Positions 20,292 to 33,509 of a stretch of DNA of 64,000 bases are shown here, one piece after another. The notes beneath the pieces were generated by a model. The model searched no databases. It saw only the letters and a program-made list of their open reading frames with translations, and had not been told where the DNA came from. This stretch comes from Tahibacter aquaticus. Lineage in GTDB: Bacteria; Pseudomonadota; Gammaproteobacteria; Xanthomonadales; Rhodanobacteraceae. The position numbers and the translations under genes were made by a program. Where the stretch lies: assembly GCF_004363655.1 (NCBI RefSeq), contig NZ_SNZH01000013.1, positions 178,216 through 242,215 on the forward strand, given 5' to 3'. Each line of letters begins with the position of its first letter. Positions within the stretch are counted from its first letter, which is position 1.

Positions 20292-20861
20292 ATGTCACTG
20301 CTCAAACTGCTCAACGAACGACGTTCGGTGCCTTCGCGCCAGCTGGGCGAACCTGGCCCTACGCCGGTCGAGCTGGACGCCCTGCTCGAAGCCGCCGTGC
20401 GCGTGCCTGACCACGGCAAGCTGGTGCCGTTCCGCTTCATCCTGATTCGCGGCGAGGCGCGCCTGCACCTGGGCAACCTGCTTGCCCGCACCACGCTGGC
20501 GCGCAACCCGGATACGGCACCGGCCCTGGTGGAGAAGGACCGCGACCGTTTCAGCTTCGCCCCACTGATCGTCGCCGTGGTGTTCAGTCCCGACGACCAG
20601 CAATCCAAAGTGCCGGCGCAGGAGCAGTTGCTCACTGCCGGCTGCGTCGCCTACAACCTGCTGCTAGCCGCCCAGGGCCTGGGCTATAGCGCGCAATGGC
20701 TGACCGGCTGGGCCGCCTACGACGCGGAAATCCTCACGGCGCTGGGCCTGAAGAACAACGAACGCCTGGCTGCATTCGTGCATATCGGCAGCGCCAAGGA
20801 AGCGGCGCCGGAGCGCCTGCGACCGGATCACCGCAGCCTCATCAGCGAATGGCAGGGCTAG
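20292..20861 (+). CDS. Nitroreductase-family protein, YdjA type
   Basis: 189 aa from ATG 20292 (an in-frame ATG at 20277 is the alternative). Family features: NERRSVPSRQLGEPGPT, EAAVRVPDHGKLVPFRFIL (FMN contact region) and GYSAQWLTGWAAYD, as in YdjA-like FMN oxidoreductases of about 185 aa. It probably reduces nitro- or quinone-type compounds with NAD(P)H in the cytoplasm; the true substrate is unknown. Its stop codon directly abuts the ATG of the next gene, so the two are co-transcribed. Confidence 0.88.
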   Translation: MSLLKLLNERRSVPSRQLGEPGPTPVELDALLEAAVRVPDHGKLVPFRFILIRGEARLHLGNLLARTTLARNPDTAPALVEKDRDRFSFAPLIVAVVFSPDDQQSKVPAQEQLLTAGCVAYNLLLAAQGLGYSAQWLTGWAAYDAEILTALGLKNNERLAAFVHIGSAKEAAPERLRPDHRSLISEWQG

Positions 20862-21749
20862 ATGAGCCAGGCCACCATCCACCTGGTCGATGCCAGCCTA
20901 TACGTTTTCCGCGCCTGGCACTCAGTGCCGCCGGAATTCTTCGACGTCGATGGCCGGCCGGTGAACGCGGTCTACGGCTTCACCCGCTTCCTGCTCGAGT
21001 TCATCGAAAAGACGCGGCCCTCGCACGTGGCGGTCGCGTTCGACGAATCGCTGACCAGTTCCTTCCGCAACGCGATCTACCCCGAATACAAGGCCAATCG
21101 CGAACTGCCGCCGGAAGAACTGAAATTCCAGTTCGCTTATTGCAAACGCATCGCTGCCGCGCTGGGCATGTGCGTGCTCAGCGACGTGTTCTACGAAGCC
21201 GACGATCTGATCGGCAGCGTAGTCCATGCCCTGCGTCCGCAGCAGTTTCGCGCCGTCATCGTGTCGGCCGACAAGGATTTCGGCCAGCTCATCGCAGACA
21301 ACGACGAACTTTGGGATTTTTCCAAGAACATACGTTGGAACATGCAGGGTGTAAAAGAGCGCCTGGGCGTGCATCCGCACCAGGTTGCCGACTACCTCGC
21401 CCTGACCGGCGATGCGGTCGACAACATTCCCGGCGTTGCCGGCATCGGCGCCAAGACCGCCGCCACCCTGCTCGCGCATTTCGGCAGCCTTGACGCAATC
21501 TACGCGCGCATCGAGGAAATTCCGTTTCTGCGTTTCCGCGGTGCGGCGGCAGCCCATGCGAAGCTCAAAGCCGGCGCAGCGGCCGCGCACCTCAGCCGCA
21601 GCCTTACCGGCATCGCCTGCGACTGTCCGGTCCCGGCCAAAGCGGACAGCTTCGCCCGCAACGCCCCCGACCTGGCCGATGCGGAACACCTGCTGGAACA
21701 GCTGCGCTTCGGCCCGCTGACGCGCTCGCGCATCCGCCAGCTGGCCTGA
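20862..21749 (+). CDS. 5'-3' exonuclease / FLAP endonuclease family protein
   Basis: 295 aa resembling the nuclease domain of DNA polymerase I or ExoIX (Xni). Visible motifs: LVDASLYVFRAW with the first metal-binding Asp, VAFDESLTSSFRNAIYPEYKANR, EADDLIGSV, VSADKDFGQLI and the helix-hairpin-helix GVAGIGAKTAATLLAHFGSLD. It cleaves 5' flaps during replication or repair. It is a stand-alone nuclease without polymerase domains, longer than Xni and with the acidic cluster intact. It follows the nitroreductase without a gap. Confidence 0.9.
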   Translation: MSQATIHLVDASLYVFRAWHSVPPEFFDVDGRPVNAVYGFTRFLLEFIEKTRPSHVAVAFDESLTSSFRNAIYPEYKANRELPPEELKFQFAYCKRIAAALGMCVLSDVFYEADDLIGSVVHALRPQQFRAVIVSADKDFGQLIADNDELWDFSKNIRWNMQGVKERLGVHPHQVADYLALTGDAVDNIPGVAGIGAKTAATLLAHFGSLDAIYARIEEIPFLRFRGAAAAHAKLKAGAAAAHLSRSLTGIACDCPVPAKADSFARNAPDLADAEHLLEQLRFGPLTRSRIRQLA

Positions 21750-21760
21750 TCCGCAAACAG

Positions 21761-21786
21761 GAACGGCCGCCTGAAGGCGGCCGTTC
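21761..21786. terminator. Hairpin between convergent genes
   Basis: A perfect 11-bp stem (GAACGGCCGCC, loop TGAA) lies between the exonuclease stop (21749) and the stop of the leftward gene (21812). There is no long T run on either side, so it is probably a weak bidirectional terminator. Confidence 0.65.
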
Positions 21787-21811
21787 TGCGTAGCGATCGG
21801 GCGGTTCCGGT

Positions 21812-23329
21812 TTATTTGTCCGTCGGCTTCTTGTCGCTTTCAACCTTCTTGTCCGCGCCCGGGGCCTGGTAAATCATCTTCGAATCGGGACCGGTCGGAA
21901 TCGGTTTCGCGCCGGCCGAAATGCCGGGCATGTCCCAGGCAAAGCGCAGGCTGGTCTTGTAGACCTTGGTCGGCTGCAACATCTTTTCGTCGGCCAGCAC
22001 GCCGTGGCTGTCGTACAGATCGCGCTGGCTGTTGGTAACGAAATAGAAATCGTCACCGGCCACGGCACCGTTGCCGAGCAGGTCGAAATCCGGCTTGGCG
22101 GCTTCCAGCGGCATTGCCGCGGTCACATTGCGGCCGTCCTTGTCCAGCTTCAGTCGCATCACGCGCTGCGGCATCATGTTGTCCTGCACCAGTATCAGGC
22201 AGCCGTCATACCAGAACAGCGAAGACACGCCGCCGACGACCAGCGTTTCCGGCGAATGGTTGACACCGAAAGGCTTGCCGGTGGACAGGTCGATGCCGAA
22301 CAGACCCAGGGCCGGATCGGCGAAATACAGATTGCGGCCATCGCCGGATACGGCCAGGCCGCTGATGCCGGTAAGGCTGGGGTTGCTCGTGACCAGGGCA
22401 AGCTTGTCGCCGTCGAGCTTGTAGATTTCGCGCCGCGCCGGATCGGCCACATAGACGCGGCCGTCGCCGGCTACGCTGACGTAGGCAAACAGATGTCCGG
22501 CCTTGTCGCCGATCGCGTACTTGCCCAGCTGCTTGCCGCTGGAAAGGCTGTACTTGAGCAGGTAGGACTTGTCGACCATGTCGGCGGTATACGACTTGTA
22601 GACCGGCGCGCCGTAGCTGGCGACCCAGAGCACGTCGTTGGCGGCATCGACCTTGAGGTCGAGCACGCTGTAAAGACCGTTGGCCACATCGGGCTTGATG
22701 AACTCGCTGAGCTTGCCGTCGCTGCCGGCACGGTAGATCGCACCGTCACGGGCGCTACCGACCAGCAGCTGCTTGCGCTTGGCATCCCAGGCGAGGGCTT
22801 CGAGCAAGGTATCGCCCTTGGGCAGCTGCATCGCGACCTTGCCTTCGCCGAAGGGCTTGGCGTTGGCATCGAGGTTGGCGACCACGTAGTCCCATACCTT
22901 GGTGCCGTGCACCTTGGCAAATACCGGGTCGTTGCCCACCGGATAGGCAAAGCCGAGGTTCTGCATTTTCAGCAAGGCGTCGTAGGTGCGGCTCTTGTCG
23001 CCCTGGCCGGCATAGACCTGGGCCAGTTGCAGGCGCAAGGCGCCGGAATTCGGGTAAAGCTCGACCAGGCGTTCCATAGCCCAGATGAAGCGCGGCAGGT
23101 CGCGGCCGTTGTAGAACTGGGCCAGCTTGGTCAGCGCTTCGCGGTTACTGGTGGATTTGATCTGCTGTTCACTGAGATTCTCCGCAGCGCGCTGGCGCGC
23201 CGCATCCGGCGATTCGGCTGCCGCCGGCGCCTTGTTCGCGGCGGTGGGCTTGGCGGCAGGCTGCTGCGCCTGGGCGGCGGCGGCCGCGCACAGGCTCAGC
23301 ACGGCATAGGCAAGGGCTTGAAGTTTCAT
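21812..23329 (-). CDS. Secreted TPR plus six-bladed propeller (SMP-30/gluconolactonase-like) protein
   Basis: 505 aa. Signal peptide (MKLQALAYAVLSLCAAAAAQA), an Ala/Pro-rich linker, a short tetratricopeptide-like helical stretch (residues about 60-130: ALTKLAQFYNGRDLPRFIW, GALRLQLAQVYAGQGD), then repeated propeller blades such as LLEALAWDAKRKQLLVGSA, VLDLKVDAANDVLWVASYG and ISGLAVSGDGRNLYFAD. The fold is that of SMP-30 or NHL-type propellers, probably periplasmic. No catalytic residues can be assigned. The C-terminal tail is Lys-rich. The frame is open to 23638, but the signal peptide sets ATG 23329. Confidence 0.8.
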   Translation of the reverse strand: MKLQALAYAVLSLCAAAAAQAQQPAAKPTAANKAPAAAESPDAARQRAAENLSEQQIKSTSNREALTKLAQFYNGRDLPRFIWAMERLVELYPNSGALRLQLAQVYAGQGDKSRTYDALLKMQNLGFAYPVGNDPVFAKVHGTKVWDYVVANLDANAKPFGEGKVAMQLPKGDTLLEALAWDAKRKQLLVGSARDGAIYRAGSDGKLSEFIKPDVANGLYSVLDLKVDAANDVLWVASYGAPVYKSYTADMVDKSYLLKYSLSSGKQLGKYAIGDKAGHLFAYVSVAGDGRVYVADPARREIYKLDGDKLALVTSNPSLTGISGLAVSGDGRNLYFADPALGLFGIDLSTGKPFGVNHSPETLVVGGVSSLFWYDGCLILVQDNMMPQRVMRLKLDKDGRNVTAAMPLEAAKPDFDLLGNGAVAGDDFYFVTNSQRDLYDSHGVLADEKMLQPTKVYKTSLRFAWDMPGISAGAKPIPTGPDSKMIYQAPGADKKVESDKKPTDK

Positions 23330-23423
23330 GCGGAAAGTCCGGAAGATCGAAGAAAGGCGGGCCACAGACCGCAGGTGCCGGGAATAGGTTCCGGGCCGGC
23401 AGGACGCGCAGGAACAGGCAACG

Positions 23424-23951
23424 ATGGACGAAACCGAGGTACTTTTCAACGGACGCTGGCTAAGGCTGTGCAAGCGCGGCAAGTGGGAATACGCCGAGCG
23501 CACCAATCCGGGCGGCGCGGTCATCCTTATCGCCTGCACGCCGGAAGACAAGGTCATCTTCGTCGAGCAATGGCGAGAGCCGCTGCGCCAGCTGGCGATT
23601 GAACTGCCCGCCGGCCTGGTCGGCGACGAGCCTGGCAATGGCGAAGAGCACCTGCTGGAAGCCGCGCGGCGCGAACTGCTGGAGGAAACCGGCTACCGCT
23701 GCGGCCGCCTCGAACACTATTTCACTGGTCCCAGTTCGTCGGGCATGAGTACCGAGACGGTCGCCGTGGTACATGCCTTCGATCTGGTGCGCGAACACGC
23801 CGGTGGCGGCGTGGCGGGCGAAAACATTACCGTGCACGAAATTCCGCGCCACGAGGCAGCACGCTGGCTGCTCGACAAGGCAGCCAGCGGCTATGCGGTA
23901 GACCCGAAAGTATTTGCCGGCCTGTATTTCCTCGAACACCCGGGCGGCTGA
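23424..23951 (+). CDS. NUDIX hydrolase, ADP-ribose pyrophosphatase-like
   Basis: 175 aa with a full NUDIX box: GLVGDEPGNGEEHLLEAARR followed by ELLEETGY, containing the REL-x-EE-x-G metal-binding helix. The preceding ELPAGLVGDE matches the ELPAG signature of ADP-sugar pyrophosphatases such as NudF. It likely hydrolyses ADP-ribose or related nucleotide sugars in the cytoplasm. It is divergent from the propeller gene and convergent with the DUF4920-like gene. Confidence 0.9.
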   Translation: MDETEVLFNGRWLRLCKRGKWEYAERTNPGGAVILIACTPEDKVIFVEQWREPLRQLAIELPAGLVGDEPGNGEEHLLEAARRELLEETGYRCGRLEHYFTGPSSSGMSTETVAVVHAFDLVREHAGGGVAGENITVHEIPRHEAARWLLDKAASGYAVDPKVFAGLYFLEHPGG

Positions 23952-23984
23952 GTCCGCCAGTATTCGAACGCTGCCGGCGGCGCT

Positions 23985-24473
23985 TCAGCCACCGGCAATC
24001 CATACCGAGCTTGCGTCGATCTGCAATTCCTGCGGCTTCGGCTTGCTGCCTTCGCTGGCAAGGTGCTGCATTTCCTTTTCGTCCAGCTTCTTAACGCTGA
24101 GCTTGCCGTAGACCACAGCTGTGCTGCGCGCATCCTTGGGGACGCTGAAACTGTGTCCGCTCATGAACACGCGGGCGAAGGATCCGCCGTCTTCCAGCAC
24201 CATCCAGCAGCCCTGTTTCTGGCACACCTCGGTGATGCGGCCCTGGAAAGCCTGGGGCGCGGCACTGTGCTGTTCCGGCTGCGCTGCCGCCTTGGAAATC
24301 ATCACCGGCTCGCCGGTTGGCATGATGGTGCCGTAGTAGGCGCCGCCCTTGCCCGTGGCGACCGGAGTCGGCCTCTGTGCGGGTGCCTGTGCATGCCCGC
24401 CGTGGGCACCTTCGTGCGCCTGCACCGCGCCGGCCGCAAGCGCAATCGCCAAACCACAAATCCACTTGTTCAT
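23985..24473 (-). CDS. Periplasmic DUF4920-like protein
   Basis: 162 aa: signal peptide (MNKWICGLAIALAAGAVQA), a His-rich stretch (HEGAHGGHAQAP) and a small beta domain with FQGRITEVCQKQGCWMVLED and SVPKDARSTAVVYGKL. The paired Cys in EVCQKQGCWM is the hallmark of this domain (I recall it as DUF4920). The role is unknown; the His-rich start and Cys pair could bind a metal. The next upstream gene on the same strand starts elsewhere, with 40 bp between. Confidence 0.75.
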   Translation of the reverse strand: MNKWICGLAIALAAGAVQAHEGAHGGHAQAPAQRPTPVATGKGGAYYGTIMPTGEPVMISKAAAQPEQHSAAPQAFQGRITEVCQKQGCWMVLEDGGSFARVFMSGHSFSVPKDARSTAVVYGKLSVKKLDEKEMQHLASEGSKPKPQELQIDASSVWIAGG

Positions 24474-24514
24474 GACTACTGCCTCGATTGGAATGGACCA
24501 CAGCGAAAACTAGT

Positions 24515-25375
24515 TCACGCCGCCAGCGCGGTCAATTCGGCCAGTTCGTCAGCGGTGCCGAATTTTCCCTTGTCGTCGCGCACCACACGCGCCAGCGCGC
24601 ATTCCGCATCGTGGGTGAAGAACAGACGCACGCCACGCGCCAGCTTGTCTTCGAGAAAGCGGCGCTTCTCGTCGATCAGCATTTCCGGATAGCGGTCATA
24701 GCCCATGGTCACCGGCAGATGTACCCAGGGCCGGCCCGGAATCAGGTCGGCACAGAACACCACGCCGCCGTCGCCACCGATCTGCGCCAGCATCAGGCCC
24801 GGAGTATGGCCGTCGCTGTATTCGAAGCGTACCGAGCGGCCCAGCGCCTGCGAATACTCGCCATCGACGATTTCCAGCCGGCCGGACGCTTCCAGCAAGG
24901 GCTGCAACTCTGCAATGAACGAAGCGCGGTCGCGCGGGTGCGGCGATCGTGCACGCTCCCAGCATTCGCGGCTGACCAGGTAGGTCGCGTCAGGAAACAG
25001 CAGCCGCGGCGGCTGGCCCGGCTCATGTGCGGCAAGCAGGCCACCGGCATGGTCGAAATGCAGATGCGACAGCACGACGACATCGATGTCGGCATCGCCG
25101 AAACCCGCGGCCTGCAGCGAATCCAGCAGCACATGGCGCGACTCGACCACGCCAAAGCGCTCGCGCAGTCTGGGTTCGAAAAACGCGCCTATGCCGGTTT
25201 CGAACAACACGCGCTTGCCGTCCAGCCCATCCACCAGCAGGCAGCGGCAGGCCAGCGGGATGCGGTTGTCGGCATCGGGCTTTATCCACTTTTCCCACAT
25301 GGGACGCGGCACGTTGCCAAACATGGCGCCGCCGTCGAGTTTCTGCGAATTGCCCAGCAGGGACCACAGTTTCAT
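24515..25375 (-). CDS. MBL-fold metallo-hydrolase, lactonase-like
   Basis: 286 aa with the metallo-beta-lactamase zinc motif [15 protein letters not shown] (HxHxDH), a later GHTPGLM His, and [10 protein letters not shown] (bridging Asp). The overall layout, without signal peptide, resembles cytoplasmic AHL-lactonase/AttM-type and related hydrolases. The substrate is not determined. It lies 42 bp downstream of the ggt stop on the same strand. Confidence 0.85.
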   Translation of the reverse strand: MKLWSLLGNSQKLDGGAMFGNVPRPMWEKWIKPDADNRIPLACRCLLVDGLDGKRVLFETGIGAFFEPRLRERFGVVESRHVLLDSLQAAGFGDADIDVVVLSHLHFDHAGGLLAAHEPGQPPRLLFPDATYLVSRECWERARSPHPRDRASFIAELQPLLEASGRLEIVDGEYSQALGRSVRFEYSDGHTPGLMLAQIGGDGGVVFCADLIPGRPWVHLPVTMGYDRYPEMLIDEKRRFLEDKLARGVRLFFTHDAECALARVVRDDKGKFGTADELAELTALAA

Positions 25376-25417
25376 TGCCTGACTCCGAATGCTGGGCGCG
25401 CCGCGGCAGCGCCTGGC

Positions 25418-27411
<1,994 letters not shown>

Positions 27412-27912
27412 TTATTTCATTTCAACGAAGCGGAAGGTTGCGCCCGACGCCGCAACGGCTTCCTGCACCCGGGGCTGGTCGGCGGCGGCGCCGATGAACA
27501 GCACGATCACGTCCTTGAACGCGCCGGCCTTGGCATCCTTGAACGCGTCGATGATCAGGTCGCCGGTCAGCTTCGAATCCGGACCGCCGAACGCCATCAT
27601 GTTGCCCGGCAGCACGGTGCGCGCCACAACGGTGCGCACGTTTTCCAGCTGGTTGATGCGCTCGTCCTGCAGCGCCTGCTCTTCGCCGCCCGGCACGAAG
27701 TACATGTACGGACGGCCCGAGGTCACACCGCTCATGTTGCGCTTGACCACGTCGACCAGATACGCCTTCCAGGCCGGGCGATCGGTGCTGGTGGTGGGCA
27801 TTTTCACTTCGACCGCGACCGGCGCCGGCGCTTCGGCTTCCTTCTTGTCGCAGGCGGCCAGGGCGAGGGTGGAAACGATGCCGATCAGGGCAGCTTGCAG
27901 AAACTTGCGCAT
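27412..27912 (-). CDS. Putative lipoprotein of unknown function
   Basis: 166 aa starting MRKFLQAALIGIVSTLALAAC, a lipoprotein signal with lipobox LAAC, followed by an acidic linker and a compact domain (DRPAWKAYLVDVVKRNM, LTGDLIIDAFKDAKAGAFKD, VIVLFIGAAADQPRVQEAV). I do not recognise the domain. ATG 27912 is set by the signal; the frame is open further up. It lies between coaD and the ferredoxin gene on the same strand. Confidence 0.8.
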   Translation of the reverse strand: MRKFLQAALIGIVSTLALAACDKKEAEAPAPVAVEVKMPTTSTDRPAWKAYLVDVVKRNMSGVTSGRPYMYFVPGGEEQALQDERINQLENVRTVVARTVLPGNMMAFGGPDSKLTGDLIIDAFKDAKAGAFKDVIVLFIGAAADQPRVQEAVAASGATFRFVEMK

Positions 27913-27950
27913 GGGAATCACCTGCATGGGAAGGGGAAAAACCTGGAACG

Positions 27951-28463
<513 letters not shown>

Positions 28464-28477
28464 TTAACCGTCCAAGC

Positions 28478-29101
28478 TTAAGCCAAGGCCGCGCCGCGGC
28501 GATAGAGCACATGCCTGACCTCGCCGCTGCGTCCCTGCCGGTGCAACAGCCAGTCGGCCGGCAACGGCGGCTCGATGTCGGCCGGAGATTCCACATAGAT
28601 CAGCGCCGCCGGCGCGAGCAAGCCGCGCTGCTGCAACAGATTCGCAGCCTCGGCCCATAGCCCGGCCGCAAATGGCGGATCGAGGAAGACCAGGTCGAAG
28701 GTAGACGTTTCACGCCGCAGCCAGCCCAGCGCATCGTCGTTGGCCACGCGGCCGCGCGCCTGCTTCAGCCGCAGCAGGTTGTCGCGCAGTGCCGCAGCCG
28801 CGCCGGCATCGCGCTCGACGAAAACCACTTCGGCCGCGCCGCGGGACAGCGCTTCCATGCCCAGTGCGCCGGTGCCGGCGAACAGATCCAGGCAACGCGC
28901 ACCGCCCACATAGGCATTCAGCCAATTGAACAAGGTCTCGCGCACGCGCTCGGGCGTCGGCCGCAGCCCGGGCAGATCGGGCACGGCCAGGCGCGAATTG
29001 CGCAAATGGCCGCCGATGATGCGGATCTTGCCGGGCGCTGCGGCAGCTTTGGCTGGCGCGCGTGCAGGCCGGACGGAGGTGCGGCGGGTCGGTGGTAGCA
29101 T
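28478..29101 (-). CDS. rsmD: 16S rRNA (guanine-966-N2)-methyltransferase
   Basis: 207 aa: IRIIGGHLRNSRLAVPDL-type N-terminus, RPTPERVRETLFNWL, the SAM-binding motif LDLFAGTGALGMEALSRGA and the catalytic DLVFLDPPFA (DPPF). It methylates G966 of 16S rRNA. It is divergent from ftsY with only 31 bp between the two start codons, so promoters must overlap within the genes' leaders. The N-terminal 20 residues are a basic Ala/Pro-rich extension. Confidence 0.94.
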   Translation of the reverse strand: MLPPTRRTSVRPARAPAKAAAAPGKIRIIGGHLRNSRLAVPDLPGLRPTPERVRETLFNWLNAYVGGARCLDLFAGTGALGMEALSRGAAEVVFVERDAGAAAALRDNLLRLKQARGRVANDDALGWLRRETSTFDLVFLDPPFAAGLWAEAANLLQQRGLLAPAALIYVESPADIEPPLPADWLLHRQGRSGEVRHVLYRRGAALA

Positions 29102-29132
29102 GGCGCGATATTCTCGATGAATTTCCCGCCTA

Positions 29133-30341
<1,209 letters not shown>

Positions 30342-30536
30342 GCACAGTGCAGAAATGGGAAAGTACAAAAGGTGGACGTGGCGGCGATTGCTCGCCGCCA
30401 CGTCCGCTCACGCTTTCCGCCAGGGGGGCCAGCTTGGGCGCGAGTAGCGCCGTCGGACGCTCCATCCTGGATAGTCGTGACGGCCTGCGCATTATGCATG
30501 GCCGTTGAATATCCATCAATCCACTTTTTGGCATCC

Positions 30537-31181
30537 ATGCGCTGGCGTCGGCTTCTGAAGTTTGCAGCTTTGTTGCTGTTGTTGCTTGCCGTAGGCCTGG
30601 CCATCGCGATCCAGTATCTGGCCCAGCCCGAACGCGTCGCTGCGCTGCTGGCCGAGCAGGCGCGCAGCCGCCTGGGCCTGGAACTCGCCTTTTCCGGCAC
30701 GCCGCGCTATCGCGTATGGCCTCGCCTGCATCTGCAGCTGCTGGACGTGCAGCTGAAGCTGCCCGGCGATACGCAAGCGCTGCTGGGCGCGCAACAGCTC
30801 GACGTCAGCCTGCCCTGGAGCAGCCTGCGCGATTCCCGCCTGGTCATCGAACAATTGCAATTGGTACAACCACGGCTGGAACTGGCCGCATTGCGGCGCT
30901 GGCTGGACCAGCCCGGCGAAGCCGCCATGCCCGACCTTTCCCTGCACCTGCTGCTGCGCGGTGCCGAAATCCTGCGTGACGGAAAACCCGTAGCCAGCGG
31001 ACTGGATTTCGACGGCGCGATCGACCTGCACCAGCTGCGGCGCTGGTGGACCGCGCTGGCCGCAGCCGACAGCGACGCGCTGGTGTTGCCGCCGCTCCCC
31101 GGCAACCTGCGCCTGCAACGCCTGCAGCTCGACGGCGTCAGCATCGAAGGTCTGCGCATCGACAGCGCCACGCCGCCATGA
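30537..31181 (+). CDS. AsmA-like membrane-anchored protein
   Basis: 214 aa: an N-terminal membrane segment (LLKFAALLLLLLAVGLAIAI) followed by strand-rich periplasmic sequence like the AsmA N-terminal domain (LGLELAFSGTPRYRVWPRLHLQLLDVQ). It is much shorter than AsmA itself, so it may keep only the start of the bridge-like lipid-transfer fold. It overlaps mutY by 4 bp (ATGA), a coupled pair. ATG 30537 is set by the membrane segment. Bases 30,342-30,536 hold no gene. Confidence 0.75.
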   Translation: MRWRRLLKFAALLLLLLAVGLAIAIQYLAQPERVAALLAEQARSRLGLELAFSGTPRYRVWPRLHLQLLDVQLKLPGDTQALLGAQQLDVSLPWSSLRDSRLVIEQLQLVQPRLELAALRRWLDQPGEAAMPDLSLHLLLRGAEILRDGKPVASGLDFDGAIDLHQLRRWWTALAAADSDALVLPPLPGNLRLQRLQLDGVSIEGLRIDSATPP

Positions 31182-32227
31182 GCACCGCCGGCAACCCGCT
31201 CGCGCCGCGGCTGCTGCACTGGTTCGACCATCACGGCCGCAAGCACCTGCCCTGGCAGACACCGCGCACGCCTTACCGCGTCTGGCTATCGGAAATCATG
31301 TTGCAACAGACCCAGGTCGCCACCGTCGTGGGCTATTTCGAGCGCTTCGTCGCCGCCCTGCCGGATCTGTCCGCGCTGGCCGCCGCGCCGCAGGACCAGG
31401 TGCTGGGACTGTGGTCGGGCCTGGGCTATTACAGCCGTGCGCGCAATCTGCACAAAGCAGCAAAACTGTGCATGTCACGGCACGACGGCGAGCTGCCACA
31501 GGATCTCGACGCCCTGGCCGCCCTGCCCGGCATAGGCCGCTCCACCGCTGGCGCCATCATGGCCCAGGCCTGGGGACTGCGTTGCGCCATCCTCGACGGC
31601 AACGTCAAGCGCGTGCTCAGCCGCTACCACGGTGTCGAAGGCTGGCCGGGCAGCACAGCGACCGCACGCACGCTATGGCAGCACGCGGAAACCAATACAC
31701 CGCAACAGCGTGTCGCCGACTACACCCAGGCCATCATGGACCTGGGAGCAACCGTCTGCGTGCGCAGCCGGCCACGCTGCGGCGTATGCCCCCTGCGCGA
31801 CGACTGCGTTGCCCTGCGCGACAACCTCACCACGCAGCTGCCGCAGCGCAAGCCGGCCAAGGCCGTGCCTACGCGCCAGACCTGCCTGCTGATCCTGCGC
31901 GACGACAGTGGGCGCGTGCTGCTGCAGCGCAGGCCCGCCAGTGGCGTCTGGGCCGAACTGTGGAGCCTGCCTGAAGCAGCCGACAGTACCGAGGCGCTGC
32001 GCGTCGCCCAGAACCTGGGCGCAGCGAGCGAAAACCTGCGCGCACTGACACCCTTCACCCATGTATTCAGCCACTACCGCCTCGATATAACGCCACTACT
32101 CGCCACGACCCGACCACTGCCGCGCGTAGCCGACCGCGACGACCTGCGCTGGTGCGGCCGCGCCGACTACGTCGACCTGGGCCTGCCCGCCCCGGTGCGG
32201 CGCCTGCTGCTGGCCCTGCCCGACTGA
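31178..32227 (+). CDS. mutY: A/G-specific adenine glycosylase
   Basis: 349 aa: HhH-GPD domain with [22 protein letters not shown], the helix-hairpin-helix [12 protein letters not shown] and catalytic Asp in [15 protein letters not shown], a 4Fe-4S loop [17 protein letters not shown], and a NUDIX-like 8-oxoG recognition domain at the C-terminus. It removes adenine mispaired with 8-oxoguanine. It is followed by yggX, the usual neighbour. Confidence 0.96.
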   Translation: MSTAGNPLAPRLLHWFDHHGRKHLPWQTPRTPYRVWLSEIMLQQTQVATVVGYFERFVAALPDLSALAAAPQDQVLGLWSGLGYYSRARNLHKAAKLCMSRHDGELPQDLDALAALPGIGRSTAGAIMAQAWGLRCAILDGNVKRVLSRYHGVEGWPGSTATARTLWQHAETNTPQQRVADYTQAIMDLGATVCVRSRPRCGVCPLRDDCVALRDNLTTQLPQRKPAKAVPTRQTCLLILRDDSGRVLLQRRPASGVWAELWSLPEAADSTEALRVAQNLGAASENLRALTPFTHVFSHYRLDITPLLATTRPLPRVADRDDLRWCGRADYVDLGLPAPVRRLLLALPD

Positions 32228-32271
32228 ACCTGCCCGACCGAAACGAAGGCGCACTGCGCCAGGAGCCCCCG

Positions 32272-32544
32272 ATGAGCCGCACCGTCCATTGCATCAAGCT
32301 GCAGCGCGAAGCCGAAGGGCTGTCCTTCGCCCCCTGGCCCGGCGAGCTGGGCAAGCGCATCTTCGAATCCGTGTCCAAGGAAGCCTGGAGCAGCTGGCTG
32401 GCACACCAGACCATGCTGATCAACGAAAACCGCCTGTCTCCGCTGGACCCGAAACACCGCGCCTTCCTGGCCGCAGAAGTGGAAAAGTATTTCTTTGGAG
32501 AAGGTTCGGCCGCTCCGGCCGGCTACGTTGCGCCGGACGCCTGA
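32272..32544 (+). CDS. yggX: YggX-family Fe(2+)-trafficking / oxidative-damage protection protein
   Basis: 90 aa: [17 protein letters not shown] with the conserved Cys, [38 protein letters not shown] and EVEKYFF, all family signatures. It protects iron-sulfur proteins such as MutY from oxidative damage. AGGAG precedes the ATG. The gene lies 44 bp after mutY. Confidence 0.96.
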   Translation: MSRTVHCIKLQREAEGLSFAPWPGELGKRIFESVSKEAWSSWLAHQTMLINENRLSPLDPKHRAFLAAEVEKYFFGEGSAAPAGYVAPDA

Positions 32545-32562
32545 GCCAGGCCGCCACCGCAC

Positions 32563-33468
32563 TCAGCGCGGCAGCGAATCGTAGATCGAGCCGACGATCT
32601 GCGCCGGCTTGACCCAGCCCTGGCCCCAGCGCGCATCCAGATCCTTGCTCGGCTGTGCCGCGACAACCTCGTCGCGGCTGCGCCCCTCGCGCTTGAGCAC
32701 GGCAACGCGATCGCGCAGCTGCGCCAGCATGTCCCGCGCCGCCTGCAGCTCGACCTGGCCACCGACAGGCCCGTGCCCGGCAACGATCTTCATGCCGGGA
32801 TTGCTCAAGGCCAGGCCGCGATCCAGGGCGGCGAGCATGCCATCGACCGTGCCGCCGGTGCCCGTGTCGATGATCGGATACAGGCCGTTGAAAAAGCAGT
32901 CGCCCATATGCAGCACGTTGGCTGCAGGCAAATGCACCAGCAGGTCGCCGTCGGTATGCGCGCGCGGAATGTGGATCAGCTGCACCGGCTGGCCGCCCAG
33001 GCGCAAGGTGCCGTCACCCTTGAACGCAATCGCCGGCAGCGCCGCGGCAGGCATCGCCGGCATCATCTTGTCCAGATGCTTGAGATAGGTGTCTTCGCCC
33101 ATGCGCCGCCCCGCATTCACATGCGCCACGATCAGGCTGCCGCGCGCGGCCAGCGCTTCGTTGTTGCCGCTGTGATCGAGGTGCCAATGCGTATTCACCA
33201 CATAACGCGGCGCTTCCTTGCTGACAGCGTCCAAGGCCTGCAGCAGCGCATCGCGCGTCTTCGGCAATTCGCTTTCCACCAGCAGCGAACCGGCCGAGGT
33301 CTGCAGCAGCAACACCGTCGTGGCCGGCCCGCTGAAACTCAGTACGCCCGGCACCAGTTCGGAGAAACCAGGCTTTTGCGCGGATTGTTGCGGTGCTGGC
33401 TCCGCCGCGGTCGCCGCGGTCGAACCAATGCCGCAGGCCAGGCAGAACAGTAGGCTACGCAGATACAT
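32563..33468 (-). CDS. Secreted MBL-fold metallo-hydrolase, subclass B1-like
   Basis: 301 aa: signal peptide (MYLRSLLFCLACGIGSTAATA), then a metallo-beta-lactamase fold with VNTHWHLDHSGNN (HxHxDH), HIPRAHTDGDLLVHLP, HMGDCFFNGLYP and VAGHGPVGG. The pattern is close to the B1 beta-lactamase relatives sometimes called quinoprotein-relay MBL proteins; the Cys-containing MGDCFF block carries the third zinc site. Whether it hydrolyses beta-lactams cannot be told from sequence. It is probably periplasmic. Confidence 0.87.
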   Translation of the reverse strand: MYLRSLLFCLACGIGSTAATAAEPAPQQSAQKPGFSELVPGVLSFSGPATTVLLLQTSAGSLLVESELPKTRDALLQALDAVSKEAPRYVVNTHWHLDHSGNNEALAARGSLIVAHVNAGRRMGEDTYLKHLDKMMPAMPAAALPAIAFKGDGTLRLGGQPVQLIHIPRAHTDGDLLVHLPAANVLHMGDCFFNGLYPIIDTGTGGTVDGMLAALDRGLALSNPGMKIVAGHGPVGGQVELQAARDMLAQLRDRVAVLKREGRSRDEVVAAQPSKDLDARWGQGWVKPAQIVGSIYDSLPR

Positions 33469-33509
33469 GAATGACTCCGGCAATCTCGGGCAGGTAAGCG
33501 GCCTGATAG